Assembly (NCBI GenBank): GCA_009377755.1
Contig: WHTM01000001.1
Span: 186,001 to 250,000, forward strand
Direction of reading: 5' to 3'
Source: Hyphomicrobiales bacterium
Lineage (GTDB): Bacteria > Pseudomonadota > Alphaproteobacteria > Rhizobiales > Xanthobacteraceae
DNA: 64,000 nucleotides
Shown: positions 47,514 through 55,775 of the stretch, piece after piece
How the letters are laid out: each line of letters starts with the position of its first letter
How positions within the stretch are numbered: the stretch's first letter is position 1
The notes under the pieces: model-generated
Told to the model about the DNA's origin: nothing
Seen by the model: the letters and a program-made list of their open reading frames with translations, nothing else
The model's database searches: none
Made by a program: the position numbers and the translations under genes

Positions 47514-48062
47514 CTATTTCGCTGGCTCGTAGCGCAGGATGACGGCGCCGGTCGTCAGCGGCTTGGCGTCGAGCAGCTTCAGCCTGACCCGCTCGCTGCC
47601 TGACTTGAAGAGCGGCGTGCCGCCACCGAGAGTGAGCGGATTCACGGCGATGCGGAATTCGTCGATCAAACGGTGTGGAATGAGGCTCCCTGCCAAGTCC
47701 GCGCTGCCGAACAAGAGGATGTCCTTGGCGGTCTCGCGCTTCAACCGAGCGACCGTTTCGGCCGCGTCGGCGTTGAAGACTTGCGTGTTATTCCAGTCCG
47801 ACCGCGTCAGCGTCCGCGAGAACACGAATTTCGGCAGCGCATTCATGAAGTCGGCGACCTCGCCGGTTTCGCCCGGCCAGTGGTTCGCCATCAACTGATA
47901 GGTGACGCGGCCGAACAGGAGTCCGCCCGCGGCCTTGCCCTGGGCGATGCTGATTTGCTCAAGCTCCTCGCCCCAAACGTCCAAAAACCAGGATATGTCG
48001 CGGCCCGGCCCTTCAACAAACCCGTCGAGCGTCATCAGATTCCACATGATCAGCTTCGCCAT
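47514..48062 (-). CDS. Dihydrofolate-reductase-fold (RibD C-terminal) protein
   Basis: 182 residues from the ATG at 48062 (TTGGAGAAG upstream). The DHFR/RibD-C fold shows as KLIMWNLMTLDGFVEGPGRD, LLFGRVTYQLMANHWPG, ILLFGSADLAGSLIPHRL and the NADPH-loop FRIAVNPLTLGGGTPLF. These proteins reduce pterin- or flavin-like substrates with NADPH; no folate role is established. It is divergent from an HxlR regulator that probably controls it, and GST follows in the same direction. Confidence 0.92.
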   Translation of the reverse strand: MAKLIMWNLMTLDGFVEGPGRDISWFLDVWGEELEQISIAQGKAAGGLLFGRVTYQLMANHWPGETGEVADFMNALPKFVFSRTLTRSDWNNTQVFNADAAETVARLKRETAKDILLFGSADLAGSLIPHRLIDEFRIAVNPLTLGGGTPLFKSGSERVRLKLLDAKPLTTGAVILRYEPAK

Positions 48063-48088
48063 GGCGACTTCTCCAAGTGATCTTCTTT

Positions 48089-48102
48089 TGCAACCAGTTG
48101 CA
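48089..48102. promoter_or_regulatory. Candidate HxlR operator
   Basis: TGCAA-CCAG-TTGCA is a perfect inverted repeat in the 100-nt divergent region between the RibD-C gene and the HxlR gene, 27 nt upstream of the RibD-C start. A looser repeat (GCATC...GATGC) follows. HxlR regulators bind short inverted repeats in such gaps, so this is the best candidate site. Confidence 0.5.
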
Positions 48103-48162
48103 TCGTAAGGAATCTGATGCGATATTGCAATCGGTTTTTTTCCAGGCGAATCGAGGCGCAAA

Positions 48163-48666
48163 TTGAGCGACGCACACCGGTCCGGCTGCCCAATCAACCT
48201 CACGCTCGAAGTGGTCGGCGACAAATGGAGCCTGCTGATCGTTCGCGACATGATCTTCGGCAACCGGCGGCATTTCCGCGCGCTGCTGACGAAATCGGAG
48301 GAAGGCATCGCCTCCAACATTCTCGCCGATCGCCTCAAGCGGCTCACCGAACAAGGGATCATCAGCAGAGCCGACGACCCGAGCCACGCGCAGAAGGGAA
48401 TCTACAGCCTCACGGAACAGGGCATCGACCTGCTGCCAGTGCTCGCGCAGATGTCGGTCTGGGGCCGCAAGTATCTCCCCGTCACTGATGAACTCGGCAT
48501 CCGCGCGCAATTGCTGGAGGAAGGCGGGCCGAAGCTGTGGCGCGAGTTCATGGACGAATTGTGCGAGACGCATCTCGGCGTGAAGCGACGCAGGTCGAAA
48601 TCACGCGTGTCGGTCGCTGAGAGGCTGCAAGCGGCGTATCAAGCGGTGGTGGCGAAGAGCGGCTAA
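48163..48666 (+). CDS. HxlR-family transcriptional regulator
   Basis: 167 residues from a TTG at 48163; no in-frame ATG exists before the domain. HxlR winged helix: GCPINLTLEVVGDKWSLLIV, RHFRALLTKSEEGIASNIL, LKRLTEQGIISRADDP. The N-terminal cysteine (SGCPI) is at the position that senses electrophiles or oxidants in this family. It probably represses the divergent RibD-C/GST genes. It overlaps the end of the DUF1772 gene on the other strand by 4 nt. Confidence 0.9.
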   Translation: MSDAHRSGCPINLTLEVVGDKWSLLIVRDMIFGNRRHFRALLTKSEEGIASNILADRLKRLTEQGIISRADDPSHAQKGIYSLTEQGIDLLPVLAQMSVWGRKYLPVTDELGIRAQLLEEGGPKLWREFMDELCETHLGVKRRRSKSRVSVAERLQAAYQAVVAKSG

Positions 48667-49139
48667 CGCAGCGCCATGATCAACGATGCCGTCGCCGCGA
48701 GACACGCGACCGTCCGCACGTGGTTCCAGGCGGTCCAGACCGACAAGTACCGTGTCCAGACGGTCGCGCCCTTGACGCCGTCCGGATCGACCGCAGCCAG
48801 TTCGTTGTTGAGCGGCACGTTGAACACGATCGTCACGAGAATGTTGCCGACGAGATAAAGCACACTGCCGACCAAGAGAACAGCCGCGCCGGGCTCCGAC
48901 CAGCCGATCATAGCGGCGATCGCCAACACGATGCACGCCGCGGCTGTTCCAAAGAACACCAGGAAGAACAGCGGGTTCAAGATCTCAACGTTGATGGCCT
49001 GCATGGCGGCAATGCCGTTCGGCGGCGGCAGACGGCCAAGCGCGGTCATGCCGAAGGCCGAGAAGGCGAAGAACAGTCCGGCCATGAGTCCGGAGCCGAG
49101 TGCGGCAAAGAATGTCAATGCGAAGAACAGGCGCTCCAT
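48663..49139 (-). CDS. DUF1772 (anthrone oxygenase-like) membrane protein
   Basis: 158 residues from the ATG at 49139. Four membrane segments are seen, beginning FALTFFAALGSGLMAGLFFA. The family motif is NVPLNNELAAVDPDG with VWTRYLSVWTAWNHVRTVAC, in which the N-x-P-L-N and W-N-H-x-R residues are the conserved core of DUF1772. Some fungal relatives act as anthrone oxygenases; the bacterial role is unknown. It converges with HxlR. Confidence 0.9.
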   Translation of the reverse strand: MERLFFALTFFAALGSGLMAGLFFAFSAFGMTALGRLPPPNGIAAMQAINVEILNPLFFLVFFGTAAACIVLAIAAMIGWSEPGAAVLLVGSVLYLVGNILVTIVFNVPLNNELAAVDPDGVKGATVWTRYLSVWTAWNHVRTVACLAATASLIMALR

Positions 49140-49280
49140 GATCTGCCTCCTCGACGCGGCATATAGCGGATAGCACGGAAAGCAATGCAAGCATCCCTCG
49201 GGGGCAATGCGCCTCGCGAGAAACCAACGTGCCTCGCGAGAAACGATGGCGGTTGTTTGACACTCAAGTCTCTCGACGCG

Positions 49281-49390
49281 GTCGTCCCCGCGCAAGCGGG
49301 GACCTATAACCACAGGACTCGCGGAGGAAACGCCGCCCCTGCCACGTCGAGAACACACGGCGTATGGGTCCCCGCATTCGCGAGGACGAC
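49281..49390. repeat. Palindromic repeat of the GTCGTCCCCGCG type
   Basis: GTCGTCCCCGCGCAAGCGGG at the left end pairs with CCCGCATTCGCGAGGACGAC at the right end; each arm also holds its own hairpin. It is a relative of the repeat at 20355-20441. It lies between the codirectional DUF1772 and dksA genes and ends 31 nt before the dksA stop. Confidence 0.75.
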
Positions 49391-49420
49391 TCGCGGCGGG
49401 GCCGGCGCGACGGCGACCCC

Positions 49421-49837
49421 TCAGTCGTCGCGATAGATGCGCTCGCGCCGCTCATGGCGCTCTTGTGCCTCGACCGAGAGCGTCGCGATCGGGCGGGCTT
49501 CGAGGCGGCGCAGCGAGATCGGCTCGCCGGTCTCTTCGCAGTAGCCGTAGGTGCCGTCGTCGAGGCGCTGCAAGGCCGAGTCGATCTTGGCGATCAGCTT
49601 GCGCTGGCGGTCACGGGCGCGCAACTCAATGGCGCGGTCGGTCTCCGATGATGCTCGGTCGGCGAGATCGGGGTGATTCTGGTTCTCGTCCTGCAGATGC
49701 TGCAGGGTCTCCTTGGCCTCCTTGAGAATGTCTTCCCTCCAAGCGAGCAGCTTCTTGCGGAAGTAGTCCCGTTGGCGCTCGTTCATGAAGGGCTCTTTGT
49801 CGGTCGGCCGGTAGATTTTCTCTTTAGCCGATGCCAT
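49421..49837 (-). CDS. dksA: RNA polymerase-binding transcription factor DksA
   Basis: 138 residues from the ATG at 49837. The coiled coil is KEPFMNERQRDYFRKKLLAW through ETLQHLQDENQNHPDLADRA, with the D-x-x-D/A tip; the globular end has GTYGYCEETGEPISLRRLEA and RPIATLSVEAQERHER. The zinc finger keeps only one of the four cysteines, the usual Cys-poor alphaproteobacterial form, so folding does not need zinc. DksA with ppGpp retunes stable RNA and amino-acid promoters. Confidence 0.95.
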   Translation of the reverse strand: MASAKEKIYRPTDKEPFMNERQRDYFRKKLLAWREDILKEAKETLQHLQDENQNHPDLADRASSETDRAIELRARDRQRKLIAKIDSALQRLDDGTYGYCEETGEPISLRRLEARPIATLSVEAQERHERRERIYRDD

Positions 49838-49984
49838 GCACACAAACTCCATCCCTAGACCATGGCGAGTCTTGCCCTCGCGGGCCACGCTTATAGTCGC
49901 GCTCCGGCTGTCGGGCAATATCGGAGATTTCAGCTAAATGACTGAAAAGCGGGCGCATTGCGGGCTGGTATGGTTAACCGGCGG

Positions 49985-50340
49985 TGAATTTTTTGACGCC
50001 GGCAGGCTCGCCTAGCGGATTCCCGCCTTGGCCGGCTCGACGCTCACCCCCAATTGGATCTCGGCGACACGGCGTCGAGCCGCGGATTGTCGGTGTCGCC
50101 CTTGAGTCGCCCGCCACGGCCTGGAGTTTGCGCAGGCTCCCCGAATTCGATGGCACCGAGGGCGGCTCGGCCACGGCACACCGCCCGCTTGGGTGCGGTG
50201 CTTGCCTAGGTCCCGGAACGCCGTGTCGACGTTGAACGCTGTCGTCTGTGAAGTTGGCGATGTTGCCAGAGATGGTTTCGAGCGCATGGGACTGTGCGCA
50301 TGCCGGTTACCGCGGTGGTGAGGGCGCCAAAGATACCCAT
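49985..50340 (-). pseudogene. flgE: Relic of flagellar hook gene flgE
   Basis: From an ATG at 50340 the frame gives MGIFGALTTAVTGMR, the conserved N terminus of FlgE hook protein. Then small indels break the frame: SGNIAN is readable in one frame and SQTTAF followed by VDTAFRD in another, together rebuilding the normal SGNIANSQTTAFKRVDT-like block. Beyond about 50200 nothing recognisable remains, so most of a gene of over 1 kb is gone. The promoter region upstream looks intact (see the sigma-54 and FlbD-type sites). Confidence 0.8.
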
Positions 50341-50408
50341 CGACTGTTTCCAACTGTTACACGGCCGCACCACAATGCGGGTACCGCCGGCCGATGTCCG
50401 CACTCCGC

Positions 50409-50423
50409 GCAAGCCGCGTGCCA
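50409..50423 (-). promoter_or_regulatory. Sigma-54 promoter of the flgE relic
   Basis: On the minus strand TGGCACG-CGGC-TTGC matches the -24/-12 consensus TGGCACG-N4-TTGC at every listed position. It is about 69 nt upstream of the relic's ATG, a normal leader length. Hook genes of Caulobacter-type alphaproteobacteria use sigma-54, which fits the position. Confidence 0.75.
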
Positions 50424-50506
50424 CGCCGCATCGCAGAAAAATCAAAGGCTTATCGTTCCGTATCCACCGCGCATGCATCAGTCTTACCGGGTGACGGCGA
50501 CGGCGG

Positions 50507-50523
50507 CCGGCAATTCTTGCCGG
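50507..50523. promoter_or_regulatory. FlbD/ftr-type enhancer palindrome
   Basis: CCGGCAA-TTC-TTGCCGG is a perfect 7-bp inverted repeat. It resembles the CGGCAA-N3-TTGCCG ftr elements bound by FlbD, the flagellar sigma-54 activator of Caulobacter (from memory). It is centred about 93 nt upstream of the -24 element, a normal enhancer distance, and 62 nt upstream of the MoxR gene on the other strand. The rest of 49838-50584 holds only the relic. Confidence 0.6.
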
Positions 50524-50584
50524 TCCCGCGTGAGCTTGCGGACGGGGCGTCGGCTCTCTATGGTCCCGCGCCCGGCCATCCAGG

Positions 50585-51442
50585 ATGAGCAGCTTCATGC
50601 GCTTCGACGGCACCAGCGCGTATGTCGCGACCGACGATCTCAAGGTCGCCGTCAACGCCGCGATCACGCTTGAGCGGCCGCTGCTCGTCAAAGGCGAGCC
50701 CGGCACCGGCAAGACCGTGCTGGCGCTGGAGATCGCCAAGAGCCTCGGTGCCCCGCTGCTGGAATGGCACGTGAAGTCGACCACCAAGGCGCTGCAAGGA
50801 CTCTACGAATACGATGCCGTCTCGCGCCTGCGCGACAGCCAGCTCGGCGACGAGCGGGTCAAGGACATCCGCAACTACATCAAGCGCGGCAAGCTGTGGG
50901 ATGCCTTCGTCGCCGACGAGCGGCCGGTGCTGCTGATCGATGAGATCGACAAGGCCGACATCGAGTTTCCCAACGACCTGTTGCAGGAACTCGACCGCAT
51001 GGAGTTCTTCGTCTACGAGACCGGCGAGACGATCCGCGCGCGGCGCCGGCCGATCGTCGTGATCACGTCGAACAACGAGAAGGAACTGCCGGACGCGTTC
51101 CTGCGCCGCTGCTTCTTCCACTACATCCGCTTCCCCGATGCCGACACGATGCAGGCGATCATCGAGGTGCACTTCCCCGGCATCAAGCACCGGCTAGTCG
51201 CCGAGGCGCTGCGGCTATTCTACGAGGTCCGCGACGTGCCTGGCATGAAGAAGAAGCCGTCGACGTCGGAGCTGCTCGACTGGCTGAAGCTGTTGATGGT
51301 CGAGGATATCGGCCCGGAGATTCTACGCGAGCGCGACCCGAAGAAGCTGATCCCGCCGCTGCACGGCGCGCTGCTCAAGAACGAGCAGGACGTGCATCTG
51401 TTCGAGCGGCTGGCATTTATGACGCGAAGAGAAGGCCGCTGA
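50585..51442 (+). CDS. MoxR-family AAA+ ATPase
   Basis: 285 residues from the ATG at 50585. Walker A is GEPGTGKT at about 37-44, Walker B is PVLLIDEIDKAD, sensor 1 is VVITSNNEKELPDAFLRRC (the Asn). MoxR ATPases act as chaperones for metal insertion or complex maturation, usually with a von Willebrand (CoxE-like) protein from the next gene. No VWA gene follows here: the next gene, 66 nt away, is an outer membrane protein on the opposite strand. Confidence 0.93.
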   Translation: MSSFMRFDGTSAYVATDDLKVAVNAAITLERPLLVKGEPGTGKTVLALEIAKSLGAPLLEWHVKSTTKALQGLYEYDAVSRLRDSQLGDERVKDIRNYIKRGKLWDAFVADERPVLLIDEIDKADIEFPNDLLQELDRMEFFVYETGETIRARRRPIVVITSNNEKELPDAFLRRCFFHYIRFPDADTMQAIIEVHFPGIKHRLVAEALRLFYEVRDVPGMKKKPSTSELLDWLKLLMVEDIGPEILRERDPKKLIPPLHGALLKNEQDVHLFERLAFMTRREGR

Positions 51443-51507
51443 AGCGGCCTGTGCATGGCGCGGCGCGAGGGGCGGTGACGCGACCGCACGACGTGGCGCG
51501 TTGCGTC

Positions 51508-52320
51508 CTACTGCAGGCTGATGTTGAACGAATAGCTTAGCCCGAGCCCGACGGTCACCTGATCGGCCGAGCCACTGCGCGACAAGATCGGCGACCGCGC
51601 CGCGTCGCCGACGAGCCGGTCATATTCGAGGAACACGTTGGTCGCCCATTGCGCCGACCATTGCTGGCGCAACTGCGCACCAAGCCCGACGGAACGGATG
51701 CCACCCTCGGGATCGTAGACCGGCATGCCCGACGTCACCGACTGCGCCGCGTCGACTCCAAAGTAAGGACGCAGCGCCGCCGCCGTCGCCAGTATCAGCC
51801 GCGGGCCGGCCGACAGGGTCAGCGTCTCGGTCGCGGGCACGACCACGTCGGCAGTAATCTCGGAGACAAGGCCGTGATGGCCGCCGATGCCTTGCCGCAG
51901 CTCCGCTCTGGTCCGCAGCCACGGCAGCACCCAGTATTCGGCAAAGGCGCCGATCTCGAGCGTCCAGTCCACATCGCCCAGCCCACGCAGCCCGGGGTCG
52001 TCGCTCTCGCGCCGCGGCAACGAGGCCTTGCCGGACGGACCGAAGCGGAACTGACCGACATTGACGATCGCGACGCTGACGCCGTCGCGCGGGCTGGAAA
52101 AGCGCCGCGGCGTTCCGGCCCGCCGAATGTCGACAATCGGGAACGGCCGCACGACGTACCGGTCGGATCCCTCGAATGCGGGCAGTACGCGCCCTTCGAC
52201 TCCGAGAGTGACTGTCCAGTCGGCAGCGGGAACGGCGCGTGGCGCCTCGACTTGCGACCAGACGGGTGCAGGAGCTAGCCCTCCGGCAAGTATTGCAGCA
52301 AAAATGAGCGATCGCCGCAT
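51508..52320 (-). CDS. MipA/OmpV-family outer membrane protein
   Basis: 270 residues. A signal peptide ends near APVWSQV. A beta-barrel follows with alternating aromatic strands: WTVTLGVEGRVLPAFEGSDR at the start, GVSVAIVNVGQFRFG, WTLEIGAFAEYWVLPWLRTR, RPYFGVDAAQSV and the terminal VTVGLGLSYSFNISLQ. MipA/OmpV proteins are scaffolds or porins of the outer membrane. It has no obvious operon partner. Confidence 0.9.
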   Translation of the reverse strand: MRRSLIFAAILAGGLAPAPVWSQVEAPRAVPAADWTVTLGVEGRVLPAFEGSDRYVVRPFPIVDIRRAGTPRRFSSPRDGVSVAIVNVGQFRFGPSGKASLPRRESDDPGLRGLGDVDWTLEIGAFAEYWVLPWLRTRAELRQGIGGHHGLVSEITADVVVPATETLTLSAGPRLILATAAALRPYFGVDAAQSVTSGMPVYDPEGGIRSVGLGAQLRQQWSAQWATNVFLEYDRLVGDAARSPILSRSGSADQVTVGLGLSYSFNISLQ

Positions 52321-52383
52321 CTCGTGACCTGTTCCTTCGCCCCGACGCCGCGACTATTAGCCCGTACTTACAACCAAACCGTT

Positions 52384-53958
52384 TCACCGCGGCCGGTCAA
52401 GGGCACGGTTGCCACCGGGCGCACGTTCGGAATGATCCGTCGGCGGCATCGACGGCGAGGCCACCGCTTCGGGGGATGCCTTTGCCGCCCGACCTCGCCG
52501 CGCATCGCCGCCCCTCGGCCGGTGCACCCCACCGCCGCCAGGCGCGGAGGCGACCAGGACGGGCGTTGGCATCTCTGCCGCCAATTCCGCCGCGTCACTC
52601 GGTGCGATCGGCGGGCCCGGCGATGCAGCGGGTTTGTGCCGCCGGTCCCGACGCCGCAGCCATCGTGCCGCCAGAGCATTCGCGCGCTTGCGCAGGCGTG
52701 CACCTGCGTAACCGATCTGGATGACGGCACGCCCCGCGGCTCCGCCGGCCCAGACCAGTTCGTACGGCTGAAACAGGCGCGACGTGCCGTCGTTCTCTGC
52801 GATTGCGCGGGCGATCAGCAGCCCCGCCATGGCAGTGGTGTTAAGCCCGTGCCCGCCGAACCCACTCGCCACCCACATGCCGGGCAAGAGCTCGCCGATC
52901 TGCGGCATTTGATGCACGGTCCGCCCAAGGGTTCCGGACCAGACGTACTCGATCTCGACCGCGCCGAGCTGCGGATAGACGCGGCGGATATCGGCGCGCA
53001 GCCGGCGGGCGAAACGCCGCGGATCAGCGTTCCATGCCCGCATGCCGCCAGCCCACAACAGCCGGTCGCCGACGACCCGATAATGATTGTCGGCGCCCTC
53101 GGTATCGCTGACCGCGCCTGGATATGTGATCGCCTCGCGCAAGCGTTCGCCGATGGGCGCCGTCGTTGCGACAAAGGTGGTGACCGGTATCAGCGTTGCA
53201 CCCAGTCGGGGCTGCAGCGGCCCGAGATGAACATTGCCGGCAAGCACGATCTTGGCAGCACGCACCCGCGCCGACGGCGTCACGACGCGCTTGCGGATGC
53301 CGGCGGGATCGAGCCCCAACGCCGGCGTCGCTTCGAAGATGCGCGCGCCGGCGCGTTCTGCCGCCGCAGCCAGGCCGAGCGCGTAGTTGAGCGGATGAAT
53401 GTGACACGCGGTCGGAAAATGCACCGCGTTGAAGTACAGAGGCGAGCGCAGCGACTCGCGGACCTGCTCGGCCGGCCAGATGTCCGCCTCGGCGCCGAAT
53501 TGATCGCGGAGCCACGCGGCATTTTCGGCAAGCTCCGGCTCCTCGGCGAATTTCGCGATCCGCAGCCAGCCGTCCACCGGATCGACGCCGGGCATCGCGG
53601 TCTCGCGGATGGTGTCGCGGACATAGGCGCGGCCTGCGTCGGCGACCGCCCACATCGCACGGGCCTGCTGCAGCCCCACGCGCTCGGTGATGCGGGCCAT
53701 CGATTCGGCAAAGCCCGGCAGCACGAACCCGCAGTTGCGCCCGGAAGCGTTCCAGGCGACGCGGCGCGACTCCAGCACGGCGACCGACCAGCCGCGCCGC
53801 GCCAGCTCGCGGGCGACCGTCAGGCCGGCAAGACCCGCGCCAACCACGCAGACGTCGACGTCGAGGTCGAAGGTCAGCGGGCCGCGCTCCCGGCCCGGGA
53901 CTGCCGTAGCGTCATACCAACTCGCGCCCCGCCCCGGGACATCGGCAGCCGCCGTCAT
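52384..53958 (-). CDS. FAD-dependent amine/amino-acid oxidoreductase (DadA-like)
   Basis: 524 residues from the ATG at 53958. The FAD dinucleotide motif VCVVGAGLAGLTVARELARR lies near residue 40; ASGRNCGFVLPGFAESMARI is the substrate/FAD loop typical of the DAO/GlyOx family; GGHGLNTTAMAGLLIARAI closes the FAD site. The last 110 residues are Arg/Pro/Ala-rich and disordered, with no known domain. Upstream of GFVLP relatives often oxidise gamma-glutamylated amines or D-amino acids. It stands alone, divergent from SixA. Confidence 0.9.
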   Translation of the reverse strand: MTAAADVPGRGASWYDATAVPGRERGPLTFDLDVDVCVVGAGLAGLTVARELARRGWSVAVLESRRVAWNASGRNCGFVLPGFAESMARITERVGLQQARAMWAVADAGRAYVRDTIRETAMPGVDPVDGWLRIAKFAEEPELAENAAWLRDQFGAEADIWPAEQVRESLRSPLYFNAVHFPTACHIHPLNYALGLAAAAERAGARIFEATPALGLDPAGIRKRVVTPSARVRAAKIVLAGNVHLGPLQPRLGATLIPVTTFVATTAPIGERLREAITYPGAVSDTEGADNHYRVVGDRLLWAGGMRAWNADPRRFARRLRADIRRVYPQLGAVEIEYVWSGTLGRTVHQMPQIGELLPGMWVASGFGGHGLNTTAMAGLLIARAIAENDGTSRLFQPYELVWAGGAAGRAVIQIGYAGARLRKRANALAARWLRRRDRRHKPAASPGPPIAPSDAAELAAEMPTPVLVASAPGGGGVHRPRGGDARRGRAAKASPEAVASPSMPPTDHSERAPGGNRALDRPR

Positions 53959-54141
53959 AGTGCCTCGCTTCAATGTCCCTGCCCCGGCCGCCAGCTCCGG
54001 GACCATTCATGCTAAACTGCCTTTGGGCGGAAAGCGATGTGACGAGCCCCGACGAGCCCGAATTTGGCCCCGGACACCGCAACAGGCAGCCGATTCGTGC
54101 CGTTTCGGATAATTTCGGACAATATTTTAACGGAGGCTTTG

Positions 54142-54684
54142 ATGAAACAGGCTGCTGCGGTGCGCCGATTGTTGTTGCTGCGACACGGCAAGGCGCTGCG
54201 GTCCGAGCCGGGCGCTCGCGATTTCGATCGGGGGCTGGCGGCGCGCGGCGTTACCGATTCGGAAAAGCTCGGCGCCTTCCTGACCCGCCATCGCCTACTC
54301 CCTGACCGGGTGCTGGTGTCGCCGGCGGTCCGCACCCGCGACACCTGGGCGTATGCCGCCCGCGCGTGCCCCGCGGCGCCGGCGACGGTCTTCGATCCGC
54401 GTCTCTATGACGCAAAGGCGGAGACGATCTTCGACATCATCCGCGAGGCGGGCGACGCTGGCGCGGTGCTCGTGGTCGGTCACAATCCCGGCCTTCACGA
54501 ACTGGCTCTGCTGCTGATCGCGTCCGGGGACGTGGAAAACCGCGAACGGCTGCAGGAACACCTTCCGACGGCAGGCCTGGTCGTCGTCGACTTCGTGGTG
54601 AAATCCTGGAGCAAGGTGCATCCGCAGTCCGGCCGGCTCGAACAGTTCATTGAGCCGCGCACGCTCGACGAGGCGGTCGACTAG
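54142..54684 (+). CDS. SixA-like histidine phosphatase
   Basis: 180 residues from the ATG at 54142 (CGGAGG upstream). The catalytic RHG is in LLLLRHGKALRSEPG, with a second arginine in VLVSPAVRTRDTWAY and the late His in VLVVGHNPGLHELAL. This is the short SixA-type histidine phosphatase acting on phosphohistidine domains or phosphoproteins. Its TAG stop is supplied by the CTAG that begins the hairpin element at 54681, so the element abuts or rewrote the end of the gene. Confidence 0.9.
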   Translation: MKQAAAVRRLLLLRHGKALRSEPGARDFDRGLAARGVTDSEKLGAFLTRHRLLPDRVLVSPAVRTRDTWAYAARACPAAPATVFDPRLYDAKAETIFDIIREAGDAGAVLVVGHNPGLHELALLLIASGDVENRERLQEHLPTAGLVVVDFVVKSWSKVHPQSGRLEQFIEPRTLDEAVD

Positions 54685-54830
54685 CGTCCCGAATCCGAAG
54701 TTTGCAATACGTTGCAGCACCTTCTTAGCGAACTTCGGATTCGAAAGGACACTAGCAAGTTATTGAGTCTAGTGTGGTTTGGTTCAGTTCCTCGCGGTTG
54801 CTGCACAATCGTGCCACTATCGGCCGTCCC
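54681..54830. repeat. CTAG-bounded double-hairpin module, copy 4 (right half decayed)
   Basis: Left hairpin 54681-54755: CTAGCGTCC with GGACACTAG (one mismatch, at the stop codon of SixA), inner stem CGAATCCGAAGTTTGC with one wobble-type mismatch, AAA bulge on the 3' arm, loop with TTGCAGCA. Linker 54756-54768 is again 13 nt. The right hairpin starts CTAGTGTGG, TTT, GGTTCAGTTCC, with loop TTGCTGCA, but its 3' arm is missing before the UspA start at 54853. Confidence 0.8.
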
Positions 54831-54852
54831 ATCGGATCGAGGGGGTTGCCCC

Positions 54853-55287
54853 ATGTACTCGAAGGTCCTGCTGCCTATCGACCTGACCGATACCACCCTC
54901 GCGACGTCGGCGATCGACACCGCACTGCGGGTCGTCGGCAACTCCGGCGGCTCGATCCGCATCATCAACGTTCTGCCGATGACGCCGGTGATGCTCGCCG
55001 AATTCGTACCTCCCGACTTCGATCGCCAGCAGCAGAAGTCGTCGGAGGAGGCGCTGGCGACCGTCGCCATGGAAACCCGGCTCGATCCGAGCCGCATCTC
55101 GACGGTGGTCCGGCAGGGCGGCGTCTACCAGGAGATCCTCGAAGAAGCGCGGACCTGGGGCGCCGATCTCATCATCATGAGCGCAAAGCGCTCCGGCAGG
55201 GGAGCGGTGCGCAGCTACTTCCTCGGCTCTCATACCGGGCATGTCGTCCGCTATGCCGAGTGCTCGGTGCTGGTCGTGCGCAACTGA
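54853..55287 (+). CDS. Universal stress protein (UspA family)
   Basis: 144 residues with a single Usp fold: MYSKVLLPIDLTDTTLATSA at the start, GSIRIINVLPMT and, at the end, GADLIIMSAKRSGRGAVRSY then FLGSHTGHVVRYAECSVLVV. The G-2x-G-9x-G(S/T) ATP-binding pattern is close to complete (GRGAVRSYFLGSHT), so ATP binding is plausible. The membrane protein gene follows 2 nt after its stop, indicating an operon. Confidence 0.93.
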   Translation: MYSKVLLPIDLTDTTLATSAIDTALRVVGNSGGSIRIINVLPMTPVMLAEFVPPDFDRQQQKSSEEALATVAMETRLDPSRISTVVRQGGVYQEILEEARTWGADLIIMSAKRSGRGAVRSYFLGSHTGHVVRYAECSVLVVRN

Positions 55288-55289
55288 CA

Positions 55290-55775
55290 ATGTTCCGACC
55301 CAGACCATTGGCCCCGGTGGCATTCGTCGAACAGTCGATCCGGATGCCGCACGATCCTCCCCGCATGATCATCTTCGCCACCGCGATGACCAGCGGCGTG
55401 CTGCTGGCGATCGCGGCGCACATGCTGTCGGGCCGATTCGGCGTCGGCCTCACCAGCATCTGGCGCGAACTGTTCCCGACCGATGCCAATGCGGTGCGTT
55501 CCGCGCTCGGCTGGTGGACGATCGCCGGCACGGGTTTCGCCGGCAGCTTCCTGGCCGGTCTGCTGGCGCAGGATGGTCCGCGCGGGCGACCGCGGCGGCG
55601 CGGCCTGCGCTGGCTGATCGGGGCCTTCGCCTTCCTGCTGCTCGCGGGCATGCCTTATCTTGCAATCGCCACGCCGGCGCCGAACTTGCCGTACGCACTC
55701 GGCGCCAACCTCGCGGTGATCGCCTTGGGCATGCTGACCGCGTTCTGCGGAAGCTGGTTCGCATTGCCGCGTTGA
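55290..55775 (+). CDS. Small membrane protein after uspA-like gene
   Basis: 161 residues. After a short N-terminal stretch, three or four hydrophobic segments appear: MIIFATAMTSGVLLAIAAHM, ALGWWTIAGTGFAGSFLAGL, GLRWLIGAFAFLLLAGMPYL and ALGANLAVIALGMLTAFCGS. No family is recognised. It starts 2 nt after the UspA stop, so the two are probably cotranscribed. Confidence 0.75.
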   Translation: MFRPRPLAPVAFVEQSIRMPHDPPRMIIFATAMTSGVLLAIAAHMLSGRFGVGLTSIWRELFPTDANAVRSALGWWTIAGTGFAGSFLAGLLAQDGPRGRPRRRGLRWLIGAFAFLLLAGMPYLAIATPAPNLPYALGANLAVIALGMLTAFCGSWFALPR

